From NCBI GenBank assembly GCA_958295955.1, contig OY282420.1, positions 2,246,435 through 2,310,434 on the forward strand: 64,000 nt of DNA, in the 5' to 3' direction. Made by a program: the position numbers and the translations under genes. This DNA comes from an uncultured Bryobacterales bacterium. Lineage in GTDB: Bacteria; Acidobacteriota; Terriglobia; Bryobacterales; UBA6623. Of this stretch, positions 43,254 to 51,952 are shown piece after piece. Every line of letters starts with the position of its first letter. The first letter of the stretch is position 1. The notes under the pieces were generated by a model. It was not told where the DNA came from. It ran no database searches and saw only the letters and a list, made by a program, of their open reading frames with translations.

Positions 43254-44465
43254 ATGGAAACCGAAACCCCGAAGCTCAGCCGGTTCCGCGTAATCGCTCC
43301 CGGCATCCTGCTGGCGGCGACCGGCGTCGGCGCGGGAGACCTGCTGACCGGCACGCTGGCCGGCAGCGAAGTCGGGGTGAGCCTGCTTTGGGCGGTAGTC
43401 GTCGGGGCCGGATTGAAATACGTCCTGACCGAAGGCATCGCTCGCTGGCAGTTGGCGACGGGCATGACGCTTCTCGACGGCTGGCGCCTCAAGCTGGGGC
43501 GTTGGGTGCGCTGGGGTTTTTTGATTTACCTGACGCTGTTTACGGTGATCGTCGGGCGGGCGCTGGCCGCCGCCTGCGGGACGGCGGGCACGGCGATCTA
43601 TCCGCTCGGCGGCCCGCAAGCGTCGGTGACGATCTGGGCCGTCATTCATTCCCTCCTTGGCGTCGCTCTGGTTTTGGTAGGCAATTTTCGGGCGTTCGAA
43701 TCGATCATGGCCGCTCTGGTCGGGCTGATGTTCGTAACCGTGGTCGGCGCCGCGGCGGTAGTTGCGCCGCCCATCGGCGAAGTGCTGGCCGGATTCGTGC
43801 CGTCCATCCCGGAGAGCGGAACCCGCTGGGTGCTGGCCGTGCTCGGCGGGGTCGGCGGAACGGTGACCCTGCTTTCGTACGGGTACTGGATTCAGGAGCA
43901 GGGCCGGCGCGGCAAGGCGATGCTGCCGGTATGCAAGACCGATTTGGCGGTCGGCAACGGCATGACCGGGATCTTCGGCCTGTCGGTGGTCGTGATCGGC
44001 TCGCAAATCGACGTCGAGTCGGGCGGCGCGGCGCTGGCGGCGCAAATGGCCGACCGCCTGGCCGAGGCCGTCGGGCCGCTCGGCCGCATCGTGTTTCTGG
44101 CCGGCTTTTGGGGCGCCGTATTTTCGAGCCTGCTGGGAGTTTGGCAGAGCATTCCGTACATGTTCGCGGACTGCATCCGTTTGCAGGACGGAACCGCGCA
44201 AGAGTTGCGCCGGACGACGGCGTACCGCTGCTGGCTGTTCCTGATCGCGGTCGTCCCGCTGTTTCTGTTGAACGCCTCGGTCAAGCAGATTCAACTGGTT
44301 TACGGCGTATTCGGGGCGCTGTTCCTGCCGCTGCTGGCGCTCGCGTTGCTGCTGATGAACAACCGGCTCGAATGGGTCGGCAAAGCGTTCAAGAACCCGC
44401 CGTGGATCAACGTCGTGCTGGCGGCGGCAGTCGTTTTCTTCGCTTGGCTTGGCTTCGCCGGATAG
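43254..44465 (+). CDS. Nramp-family transporter with non-canonical metal site
   Basis: 403 residues from the ATG at 43254; the open frame extends upstream antisense to rpe, so the shorter start is preferred. About 11 membrane helices. The helix-1 motif, normally DPGN, reads GAGDLLTG (about 26-33), and the helix-6 region, normally containing MPH, reads GGVGGTVTLLSYG. The metal-binding methionine therefore appears absent, as in Nramp-related magnesium transporters. Its ion cannot be stated. It ends in a palindrome shared with the convergent nadK gene. Confidence 0.87.
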   Translation: METETPKLSRFRVIAPGILLAATGVGAGDLLTGTLAGSEVGVSLLWAVVVGAGLKYVLTEGIARWQLATGMTLLDGWRLKLGRWVRWGFLIYLTLFTVIVGRALAAACGTAGTAIYPLGGPQASVTIWAVIHSLLGVALVLVGNFRAFESIMAALVGLMFVTVVGAAAVVAPPIGEVLAGFVPSIPESGTRWVLAVLGGVGGTVTLLSYGYWIQEQGRRGKAMLPVCKTDLAVGNGMTGIFGLSVVVIGSQIDVESGGAALAAQMADRLAEAVGPLGRIVFLAGFWGAVFSSLLGVWQSIPYMFADCIRLQDGTAQELRRTTAYRCWLFLIAVVPLFLLNASVKQIQLVYGVFGALFLPLLALALLLMNNRLEWVGKAFKNPPWINVVLAAAVVFFAWLGFAG

Positions 44466-44492
44466 CAATCTTGCTATCCGCCGGCCGCGCCG
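44460..44492. repeat. palindromic intergenic element, copy D, with perfect 9-base stem
   Basis: GGATAGCAA (44460-44468) and TTGCTATCC (44471-44479) form a perfect stem with a 2-base spacer. The TAG stop of the Nramp-like gene lies inside it. The following GCCGGCCGCG matches the element family of copy C. Between convergent genes it may act as a two-way terminator. Confidence 0.65.
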
Positions 44493-44495
44493 CTC

Positions 44496-45344
44496 TCACC
44501 AGCCCATTTTCGTGCGCAGAACGTCGAAAAAGCGCACGTTGCGCGGTTGCACGATCTTCACCGCGTGATCGGCCTTCCAGGCGCGCACGCGGTCATTGGG
44601 TTTGAGCTTGACGCCGACTTGGCCGTCCACGCTGAGAAAGTTGTTGTCGTCGCCGCCGGAAACCTTCACCTCGATGCGCGCCGCCGCCGGCAAGACGACG
44701 CTCCGCTTCGAGATCGTGTGCGGACAAATCGGCGTGAGGCAGATCGCCGACACCGCCGGCGTCATCACGGGGCCGCCCGCCGCGAGCGAATACGCCGTGG
44801 AGCCCGTGGGCGTCGAGACGATCAGTCCGTCGGAATGATAAGCGCAGATGTATTCGCCGTCGGCGTATGCCTGGAGGTGCAACAGCCGGGCGACCGCGGC
44901 CTTGGTGACGACGATATCGTTGAGCGCAAGGAAACTGCCGACCGTTTCGCCCGCGCGCTCGACTTGGGCGGCGAGCACCATGCGCGAGTCGAGATCGTAG
45001 TTGCCTTGCGCGACGTCTTCGAGCGCCACCGCGAGCTCGCTCGGGCTGGTGGTCATCATGAATCCCAGTCCGCCCATGTTGACCGCCAGAATGGGGATTT
45101 CCGCATCGCCGACGCCGCGCGCCGCCGAGAGCAGCGTGCCGTCCCCCCCCAGCACGATTACGAGGTCGCAGCCGGCGGCGACGCGGGCGCGCGCGACGCC
45201 GCCGGGGAGGTCGATATAAGCGGCCGTGGCCTCATCGGCCCGGACGGCGATGCCCCGCCCGTCGAGCCAAGTTGTCAGTTGGCGGAGCAGCGGCGGAATG
45301 TCCGCGTGTCCGGGCTTGCTGACGATGCCGACTCGTTGGATCAT
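44496..45344 (-). CDS. nadK: NAD kinase
   Basis: 282 residues. The GGDGT motif (VLGGDGTLLSAA), NDIVV and TGSTAYSLAAGGP identify NAD kinase, which makes NADP. Its ATG overlaps the tlyA stop by 4 bases (45341-45344), so the two are translationally coupled; tlyA-nadK neighbours are common in bacteria. Confidence 0.96.
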   Translation of the reverse strand: MIQRVGIVSKPGHADIPPLLRQLTTWLDGRGIAVRADEATAAYIDLPGGVARARVAAGCDLVIVLGGDGTLLSAARGVGDAEIPILAVNMGGLGFMMTTSPSELAVALEDVAQGNYDLDSRMVLAAQVERAGETVGSFLALNDIVVTKAAVARLLHLQAYADGEYICAYHSDGLIVSTPTGSTAYSLAAGGPVMTPAVSAICLTPICPHTISKRSVVLPAAARIEVKVSGGDDNNFLSVDGQVGVKLKPNDRVRAWKADHAVKIVQPRNVRFFDVLRTKMGW

Positions 45345-46081
45345 TGCGCAGACCGTTGCAGCGCCCCGGCATAGAGCAGGAATTCCTTGTTGCCCGCGGC
45401 GCCGAGGATGGGGCTATCGATGGCTTCGACGGCCGAGAAGCCCAGCGCGATGACGGCGCGGCGCACTTTCTCGACAGCGCGGGCGCGCAGGGCGGCGGAG
45501 CGCACGATGCCGCCTTTGCCGACCTCGCCTTTCTCGACTTCGAACTGCGGCTTCGCCAGAACCACCATTTGCGCGCCGGACGCGAGCAGCGCCGGAAGAC
45601 GCGGAAGAATCATCGTGCATGAAATGAAGCTCACGTCGCAACAGACAAAATCGACGGGCTCGGGGACGTGCTCGACCGCGAGGAAGCGGGCGTTCGTTTT
45701 TTCGAGGACCGTCACGCGCGCGTCCCGGCGGATGCGCCAGTGGAGTTGCGCGGTTCCCGCATCGACGGCGTAAACGCGCGCCGCGCCGCGCTGCAAGAGA
45801 CAGTCGGTAAAACCGCCGGTCGAAGCGCCGATGTCGAGGCATACCGCGCCGCGCGCGTCGATGGCGAAACGGTCGAGCGCGGCATCGAGTTTCAGTCCGC
45901 CGCGGCTGACGAAGCGGGACCGCCTGCCGACGAGACGGACCGCCGCCGCCGCCGCGACCTGCCTGCCGGGCTTCTCGGCCTTCTGCCCGTCGATCAGGAC
46001 TTCCCCCGCCAGCACCATCGCCTGAGCCTTATGGCGGGAGTCCGCGAGACCCCGCTCGACCAGCAGCAGATCGACCCGCAT
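45341..46081 (-). CDS. tlyA: TlyA family rRNA 2'-O-methyltransferase
   Basis: 246 residues from the ATG at 46081, chosen because it starts directly with the S4 RNA-binding domain (MRVDLLLVERGLADSRHKAQ). Then the FtsJ-type methyltransferase domain: FVSRGGLKLDAALD, the SAM site CLDIGASTGGFTDCLLQRG, CDVSFISC, and VVLAKPQFEVEK. Methylates rRNA riboses in ribosomal subunits. The frame is open upstream for 43 more codons without family-like sequence. Overlaps nadK by 4 bases. Confidence 0.93.
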   Translation of the reverse strand: MRVDLLLVERGLADSRHKAQAMVLAGEVLIDGQKAEKPGRQVAAAAAVRLVGRRSRFVSRGGLKLDAALDRFAIDARGAVCLDIGASTGGFTDCLLQRGAARVYAVDAGTAQLHWRIRRDARVTVLEKTNARFLAVEHVPEPVDFVCCDVSFISCTMILPRLPALLASGAQMVVLAKPQFEVEKGEVGKGGIVRSAALRARAVEKVRRAVIALGFSAVEAIDSPILGAAGNKEFLLYAGALQRSAQ

Positions 46082-46259
46082 GCGCTCTTGGGCAGGCAAC
46101 GTTCTATTATGGCGCGGCGCCGGGGGGACAGGGCTATCAAGCCGCTCAACGGGGAATCGCCCATGTTTGGGCTGATGTCCGCCAATGGCCGAGGCGTTCT
46201 CCAAGACCAAGATTTGCGGATTGGGAGTACGAGGCCGAACCGCCTTATTCAGACTTTCC

Positions 46260-46460
46260 CTAGACGCTCGGCCTGCCCGCGAACAAACGGGCGGGCAGCG
46301 CGATGATCGACCGGAGAAGCTCGAAAACTCCGCCGACTACGATCCCCAGCAAACGGAAAGGGAGCAACAGCAGCCAAACGATGGGATAGACGATCAGGGC
46401 CAGGAGTGCAAGCGGCCAACACAGAACGAACAACAACAGCCAAAGCAGAAATGTAAGCAT
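46260..46460 (-). CDS. small hydrophobic membrane protein
   Basis: 66 residues, almost entirely hydrophobic: one segment at about 3-33 and a second at about 36-60, rich in Leu and Trp. A strong ribosome-binding site, AAGGAGG, lies about 9 bases before the ATG, which supports a real gene. No known family recognised. Spacers of 178 bases (to tlyA) and 152 bases (to the next sulfatase) flank it, and I see nothing else in them. Confidence 0.7.
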   Translation of the reverse strand: MLTFLLWLLLFVLCWPLALLALIVYPIVWLLLLPFRLLGIVVGGVFELLRSIIALPARLFAGRPSV

Positions 46461-46612
46461 TTTCCCGTGCCTCCTTGTTTCCTACGCAGCGAACGGCGGA
46501 ACGCGCCAAAGAGAACCCCCCGGCGCCGAAAAACCCGCGGCGCGCGCGGCTTCCGTTATTGCATACGAGCGTAGGGCCGCGTTTGTTCCCGCTTTCCAGC
46601 GACGAGGCGGTT

Positions 46613-48160
46613 TCAGGGCCCGCTGTTTCCGGTACGGCCCTCCTGCAATTGCCCGAGCGCCGCGGCCCGCGCCTGCTTGCGTTTGAAATCCGCGGCGGTT
46701 TCCGACGGGTTCCAATACCAGGGATGGTCGACGTGCGCGCTTGCCATGACCGCTTCGATTCGTTTGACGATTTGGGGGTAAGCGTCGGCAAGATCGCGGT
46801 CCCCGTGGATGTCCTCCTCGATGAGGTACAACTCGGTTTTTCGCTCCGGGCTTTTGCGGTAGGCTTTCCAGGGCCCCATGCGGACGGCTTGTTCCCGGTC
46901 GGCGGCCCAGTAGAGCGGCCGGTCAGCGGGGAAGTCGGCTGCGTTTCCTTGCAGCAGCGGGGTCAGGCTCTCGCCGTCGACGGCGTGAGCCGGCTTGGCG
47001 CCGGCGAGGTCGGCTAAAGTCGGCATCAGGTCGATCAGCCACACGGGAACGCCGGAGACCGCGGCGGCGATTTTTTTCGGCTGGTGCATGAAGAACGGAA
47101 CGCGAATGCCGCCTTCCAGCACCGAGAATTTGCCGCCCCGGAACGGGCCTTTGTTACGGAAAAACGGGTCGTCCGGCCAGTTCGCGGCAGCGTTTCCCCG
47201 CGCCGTGTAGCCGCACATGGAGTAGCCGTTGTCGGAAGCGAAGACGATCAGGGTGTCGTCGTAGAGGTCGAGTCGCTTGAGCAGCCCGACCAGTCGGCCG
47301 GCGAAGGCGTCGAGCCGCGCGACCATCGCCGCCCACTCCCTGTGAGCGACGGTCGGGAAATCGTCGCGCCGGTTGAAGTCGCCGAGACTGTCGACGATCA
47401 GCGGTCCGTGCGGCAATTGCGTTGCGAAGTAGAGGAAAAACGGATTGCTCCGGCGCTGCCTGACGAATTGCAGCGCGCGTTCCTCGATGACCGCTTGCGA
47501 ATAAACCGCTTGGGCAGGATCCGCGACGCCCGGCGGGATGAGCGCGCCGTCGGCGGTGTAATGCTTGTGGGTATCGCGGACTTCGGGCTTCGTGCGGTTG
47601 TCGAGATACATATGGTCCATGTCGAAGCCGTCATTGCCCGGGTAGTCGATTCTTTCGGCATTGGCGTAGAGGTAGCGGGGAAAAAACGTGTGCGCGCGGC
47701 GCTGGTCGTAGAAACCGAACGCAACGTCGAAGCCTTGCTTGTCCGGCGTGCCCGGGGTGCCGGGCAGGCCGATTCCCCACTTGCCGAAAAAGCCTGTTGC
47801 ATAGCCCGCCCGCTTGAGCGTTTCGGCCAGCGTGATGTCCTCGGGGTAGAGGTGATCTTGCCCGCGCGCGCTCCTGTTGCTGCGGATCGGCGCATGGCCG
47901 ACGTGCAGGCCGGTCATCAGCGTGCCGCGCGAGGGGGCGCACTCGGGAGCTCCGGCGTAGGCTTGCGTGAAGCGAACGCCCGCGGCCGCCAGGGCATCGA
48001 GATGGGGCGTGCGGAACTTGTCCTGCCCCCAGATGCCGAGGTCCCGGAAGCTGAGATCATCCGCCAGGATCAGAACGATATTCGGCTTCGAGCCGCTTAG
48101 GGGCGATTGACCCCAAGCGGCGGCGGCCGACAGCAGAAGGAAGGGGACGATGCGCTGCAT
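46613..48160 (-). CDS. secreted sulfatase
   Basis: 515 residues from the ATG at 48160, chosen for its signal peptide (MQRIVPFLLLSAAAAWGQ). The sulfatase core begins PNIVLILADDLSFRDLG; formylglycine signature C74-A-P-S-R78 is followed by GTLMTG. Later segments are GFFGKWGIGLPGTPG and FASDNGYSMCGY. Of the four sulfatases here it is the closest to the standard arylsulfatase pattern. It is divergent from the next sulfatase gene across 77 bases, so the two may share a regulatory region. Confidence 0.94.
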   Translation of the reverse strand: MQRIVPFLLLSAAAAWGQSPLSGSKPNIVLILADDLSFRDLGIWGQDKFRTPHLDALAAAGVRFTQAYAGAPECAPSRGTLMTGLHVGHAPIRSNRSARGQDHLYPEDITLAETLKRAGYATGFFGKWGIGLPGTPGTPDKQGFDVAFGFYDQRRAHTFFPRYLYANAERIDYPGNDGFDMDHMYLDNRTKPEVRDTHKHYTADGALIPPGVADPAQAVYSQAVIEERALQFVRQRRSNPFFLYFATQLPHGPLIVDSLGDFNRRDDFPTVAHREWAAMVARLDAFAGRLVGLLKRLDLYDDTLIVFASDNGYSMCGYTARGNAAANWPDDPFFRNKGPFRGGKFSVLEGGIRVPFFMHQPKKIAAAVSGVPVWLIDLMPTLADLAGAKPAHAVDGESLTPLLQGNAADFPADRPLYWAADREQAVRMGPWKAYRKSPERKTELYLIEEDIHGDRDLADAYPQIVKRIEAVMASAHVDHPWYWNPSETAADFKRKQARAAALGQLQEGRTGNSGP

Positions 48161-48237
48161 GACGACGCAACTCAGCGTAGCACCCGGCGCGCCGGCGCTT
48201 GACACGCTTATCCGGCCGGTGACATGCTAGCGCGCAG

Positions 48238-49626
48238 ATGCTCAGCCGCCGAGACTTCTTGGTCGGGGCCGCCGCCGGAGCCTGGGCCGGCGCTTGCGGA
48301 TACCCGCAACTCCCCCGCCCCAACATCCTGGTGCTGATGCCGGACCAGTGGCGCGGGATGGATCTGGGGATCTTGGGCCATCCGGATGTCCATACGCCGA
48401 ACATCGACCGTTTGGCGGGCGACGGCGTTTTGTTGACCAACACGTCGGCGAATTGCCCGGTATGCTGCCCGGCCCGCGGCACGCTGCTCACGGGCCGTTA
48501 CGGTCATGAGCACGGCGTCGATGTCAACGACGCGCCGCTGCCGGATGCCGAGATCACGATCGCCGAGACCGCCAAGGAGCACGGATATCGAACCGGCTTC
48601 ATCGGCAAATGGCATCTCGAAGGCGGGAAGCGGCTGCCGGGCTTCGTGCGGCCCGAGCGGCGGCAGGGGTTCGAATTCTGGGCCGCCAACATCTGCTCGC
48701 ACAATTACTGGAACATGCATTACTTCCGGGATTCCCCGGAGCCGATCGCAATGGACGGGTACTCGGCGAGTTTTTTCACCGACGAGGCCGTCTCTTTCAT
48801 CACCGCCGATGCGCAAGCCCCGTTTCTGGCTTACGTGCAATGGGGGCCGCCGCACAACCCCTATGTCGCGCCGCCCGAATACATGAACATGTACGACCCC
48901 GATGCGCTGACCATGCGCGAGAACTGGAGCGGAGGGGTCGAGCGGGCGCGCGGCCGCTACATGGGCGGCCGCAACGATATTGCCGGCTACTACGCGGCGA
49001 TCACCTTTATCGACGACGAGGTCGGGCGCATCGTCGATGCGCTGAAGCAGACCGGCCAATTCGAGAATACGATTCTTTTCATCACGTCCGATCACGGCGA
49101 CATGCTCGGGTCGCAGGGAACGTATCTCAAGCGGAAGCCGTGGGCGGAGTCGATCAACGTGCCGGGCATCCTGCACTATCCGGCGGGAGTCCGCGCGGGC
49201 GTCGAGACGAACCTGCCGTTTTCGCACGTGGATGTCGTGCCGACCCTGCTGGGGCTGGCGCGCCTGCCGATCCCGCAAGGCGTGTCGGGGCGCGATCTGT
49301 CGCGGCGGATGTTCGTCGAGGAGCAAGGCGGCGCGCCGCAAGAAGCGGCCGCTGTCGAGTCCGTTTACCTGCAGAGCTATACCCCGACGGAACAGTCCGA
49401 ATTTCCGGCTTGGCGCGGGGTGCGCACCGAGCGCTATACCTATGCGCGGCGCGAGCAGGGCGCATGGCTGCTTTACGACAACGAGGCGGATCCGTTCCAG
49501 AAAGACAATCTGGCCGGCAAGCCCGAGCGCCGGGAACTGCAAGCGAAGCTGGACGGAATGACGATGGATTGGTTCGAGCGGACGGGCGATAGCTGGCGCG
49601 AGCGGAGCGATTTGCCCTACCGCTAG
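48238..49626 (+). CDS. Tat-exported sulfatase, possible lipoprotein
   Basis: 462 residues. The N-terminus SRRDFLVGAAAGAWAGAC is a Tat signal ending in a Cys that could be a lipobox. The core begins PNILVLMPDQWRGMDLG, typical of sulfatases with MPDQWR in place of ADDxG. Signature C76-C-P-A-R80 is followed by GTLLTGR. Segments IGKWHLEG and TSDHGDMLGSQG complete the active site. Followed by the DUF3311/symporter pair, which could import the product. Confidence 0.94.
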   Translation: MLSRRDFLVGAAAGAWAGACGYPQLPRPNILVLMPDQWRGMDLGILGHPDVHTPNIDRLAGDGVLLTNTSANCPVCCPARGTLLTGRYGHEHGVDVNDAPLPDAEITIAETAKEHGYRTGFIGKWHLEGGKRLPGFVRPERRQGFEFWAANICSHNYWNMHYFRDSPEPIAMDGYSASFFTDEAVSFITADAQAPFLAYVQWGPPHNPYVAPPEYMNMYDPDALTMRENWSGGVERARGRYMGGRNDIAGYYAAITFIDDEVGRIVDALKQTGQFENTILFITSDHGDMLGSQGTYLKRKPWAESINVPGILHYPAGVRAGVETNLPFSHVDVVPTLLGLARLPIPQGVSGRDLSRRMFVEEQGGAPQEAAAVESVYLQSYTPTEQSEFPAWRGVRTERYTYARREQGAWLLYDNEADPFQKDNLAGKPERRELQAKLDGMTMDWFERTGDSWRERSDLPYR

Positions 49627-49640
49627 GCGCGCCGGACGCG

Positions 49641-49696
49641 CCGGCGGTTGGTGGATAGTGACATAGTGGATAGCAGGACCGCGGACGCCGGCCGCG
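49641..49696. repeat. palindromic intergenic element, copy E
   Basis: Contains GTGGATAGTG, then GTGGATAGCAGGACCGCGGA and CGCCGGCCGCG, matching the right half of copy C with changed spacing. Lies between the sulfatase and the DUF3311 gene. Confidence 0.6.
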
Positions 49697-49712
49697 CTTC
49701 GAAGAACGACTC

Positions 49713-49922
49713 ATGAAGATATCAGTCTATCGCCGGCCGCTCGCGGCGCTGGCATTGCTCGCGGCTGCGTTTTTCAACCCGGCGGCTTGGGACAACGACA
49801 GGCTGTTGGCGGGAATTCCTCTCAACCTGGTCTATCACTCCGGGCTGTGCGTTGCCGCCGCCCTGGCCATGTGGGCGGTCGTGCGCAAGGCATGGCCGGA
49901 TTACCTCGACCGCGGCGAATAA
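49713..49922 (+). CDS. DUF3311-like small membrane protein
   Basis: 69 residues with two hydrophobic helices (about 8-25 and 36-60) separated by WDNDRLLAGIPLNLVYHSG. Size, the GIP-x-(F/L)-x-x-(W/Y) type hairpin and its position 16 bases before a sodium:solute symporter gene match DUF3311 proteins, which are small partners encoded next to such symporters. Probably a symporter accessory subunit. Confidence 0.75.
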   Translation: MKISVYRRPLAALALLAAAFFNPAAWDNDRLLAGIPLNLVYHSGLCVAAALAMWAVVRKAWPDYLDRGE

Positions 49923-49938
49923 TCGAGCGCGAACGAAC

Positions 49939-51402
49939 ATGATCCTGACGGTAGTCGCCGTTTACCTCTCGCTGGTAACTTTCGTCGGCTTGGCCGGACG
50001 CCGCCTTTTCAAGGGGACGGGCGAAGACTACTTTGTCGCCAGCCGTTCGATCGGGCCGGCCGTCTTGCTGCTGACGCTGGTCGGAACGAATATGACGGCG
50101 TTCACCATGCTGGGATTGTCGGGAGAAGCCTACAACCGCGGGGTCGTGGTCTTTGCCTTCGTGGGCTCGAGTTCGGCGCTTCTCGTTCCGTTTATTTTCT
50201 ATTACCTGGGCACGCGCTGCTGGTGGCTGGGCAAGCGCCACGGGTACGTGACGCAGGTCCAACTCATTCGCGACCGCTACCGGTCCGGGGCGCTGGGAAC
50301 GCTGCTGTTCGTGGTGATCGTCCTGCTGATGCTGCCCTACATCCTGATCGGCGTGAAGGGCGGGGGCGATGCGTTAAACGCCATTACCGGCGGCGCGGAC
50401 GGCGGCATGCCGCCGTGGGTCGGCAGCTTGGCCGTTTGCGTCGTGACGTTTCTCTATGTCACTTACGGCGGAATGCGCAGCACGTCGTGGGTGAATACGT
50501 TTCAGACGGCGGTCTTCATGACGGTCTCGGCGGCGGCGTTTTTTGCCATCCTGCACGAATTCGGCGGCGTGGAAACGGCCATGCAGTCGCTTCGGGAACG
50601 GCACAGGGAACTGGTGGTGTTCGACACGGACCCGTCCTCGCGGCTGCGCTTGCTTTCGTACTTTCTCATCCCCTTGTGTACGGGCGCGTTTCCCCATCTT
50701 TACGCCCATTGGCTGTCGGCGAAAGAGTCTCGTACTTTCCGCACGGTGCTGGTTTTCTACCCGCTCTGTTTCCTGGTCGTAAATTTCCCGATTGTGATTC
50801 TCGGCATGGTCGGACGGCTGGCCTTCGAGCCTCCTCTCGACGGGCCGATCCTGGTGAAATTGATCGTCGGCTACACGGGCGGCCTGCTGGCCGGTTGTCT
50901 TGCGGCGGGAGTCTTTGCGGCAATCATGTCGTCGCTCGACTCGCAGAGCCTTGCGCTGGGGGCGATGTTCACCGAAGATATCGTGCGCTATTACGGGTTC
51001 GACGATCGGCTTTCGGAACGGCAACAGGTCATGTTCGGCAGGATTTTCGTGGCGGTTTTTCTGGCTTTGGCTTTTGTCTGCTCGCTGTTTGCCGATCAGT
51101 CGATTTTTGCCCTCGGCACTTGGTCGCTGACCGGCTTTGCGGGCTTGTTGCCGGTGTTCGCGGCCTCGCTCTATTGGCGGCGGAGCGCCAAGGCCGGAGC
51201 GGCGGCCGCGATTGGCGCGGTCGCCGGGCTGTGGGCATACTTTTTCGTGGATTCGCTCGGCGTGGACGGGCCGTACAGCATTGCCGGGTCGGGCTTGCTG
51301 CCGATTGCGGTAATCGTCCCGGCGTCGGCTGTTGCGATGATCGTTGTGTCCCTGCTGTCGCGGCCGCCGGCGGATACCGCCCGGTTTTTCCCTGAAAATT
51401 GA
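49939..51402 (+). CDS. sodium:solute symporter family protein
   Basis: 487 residues from the ATG at 49939; the longer frame would overlap the DUF3311 gene. About 13 membrane helices. SSS-family segments: GEDYFVASRSIGPAVLLLTL, TYGGMRSTSWVNTFQT and AGVFAAIMSSLDSQSLALG. Takes up an organic solute with sodium; the partner genes suggest a sugar or organic acid, but the sequence does not tell. Confidence 0.93.
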   Translation: MILTVVAVYLSLVTFVGLAGRRLFKGTGEDYFVASRSIGPAVLLLTLVGTNMTAFTMLGLSGEAYNRGVVVFAFVGSSSALLVPFIFYYLGTRCWWLGKRHGYVTQVQLIRDRYRSGALGTLLFVVIVLLMLPYILIGVKGGGDALNAITGGADGGMPPWVGSLAVCVVTFLYVTYGGMRSTSWVNTFQTAVFMTVSAAAFFAILHEFGGVETAMQSLRERHRELVVFDTDPSSRLRLLSYFLIPLCTGAFPHLYAHWLSAKESRTFRTVLVFYPLCFLVVNFPIVILGMVGRLAFEPPLDGPILVKLIVGYTGGLLAGCLAAGVFAAIMSSLDSQSLALGAMFTEDIVRYYGFDDRLSERQQVMFGRIFVAVFLALAFVCSLFADQSIFALGTWSLTGFAGLLPVFAASLYWRRSAKAGAAAAIGAVAGLWAYFFVDSLGVDGPYSIAGSGLLPIAVIVPASAVAMIVVSLLSRPPADTARFFPEN

Positions 51403-51417
51403 TGCGCTCCGCTGCGG

Positions 51418-51810
51418 CTACCGCTTCTCGACGAACTCGAGCGGATGCGCGAGGGAGAAGACCACGCGGGTTTCCGAACGAATGACGGCGTCGTCGCCGC
51501 GAGTGGCCGCGACCGTTCCGCCGCCTGCCCCGGCTCCGCCGGTGGCGCCGATCGCAGATCCCTTGCCGCCGCCGACGATGGCGCCTGCCGCGGCTCCGAT
51601 TCCGGTCAGGATGCCGACTTTTACGGCGTCTTACTTGACCGTGGATTTCGCCGTGTGCTCGTGCGGCGCGGTCGATATCTCAATTTTTTGTCCATCCGCG
51701 GCGTGCAGGCGGACCAGCACGACTTTCGGCGACTGCTGAAAGATGAGCGCGCCGAGCAGCGCGGCGATTACGAACAGCAGAACCAGAATTCCGATTTGTA
51801 TGCCTTTCAT
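51418..51810 (-). pseudogene. glycine-zipper membrane protein gene interrupted by an in-frame stop
   Basis: ATG at 51810 after GGAGG; 59 codons with an N-terminal membrane helix (KGIQIGILVLLFVIAALLG) and a small beta-type stretch, then TAA at 51631-51633. The same frame continues without another stop for 70 codons: VGILTGIGAAAGAIVGGGKG, further GG-rich sequence, and RVVFSLAHPLEFVEKR, to TAG at 51418. The second half is plainly coding (glycine-zipper followed by the usual LAxPLE ending of Acidobacteriota proteins). One base change would restore 129 codons. It may be a young pseudogene, a sequencing error, or a recoded stop. Confidence 0.7.
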
Positions 51811-51952
51811 GCCAACCTCCGCGGGCGTCTTTTTCCTAAAGACGCGGCGAACTGCCTGAGAGTTGCACGATATTGGTGGCGCTTGCGGCCGAGGCGGACG
51901 GCGCCCGTGTATACTCGTACCCGCGCCGGCAGAGTGAAGAAGGATGCCTGCG

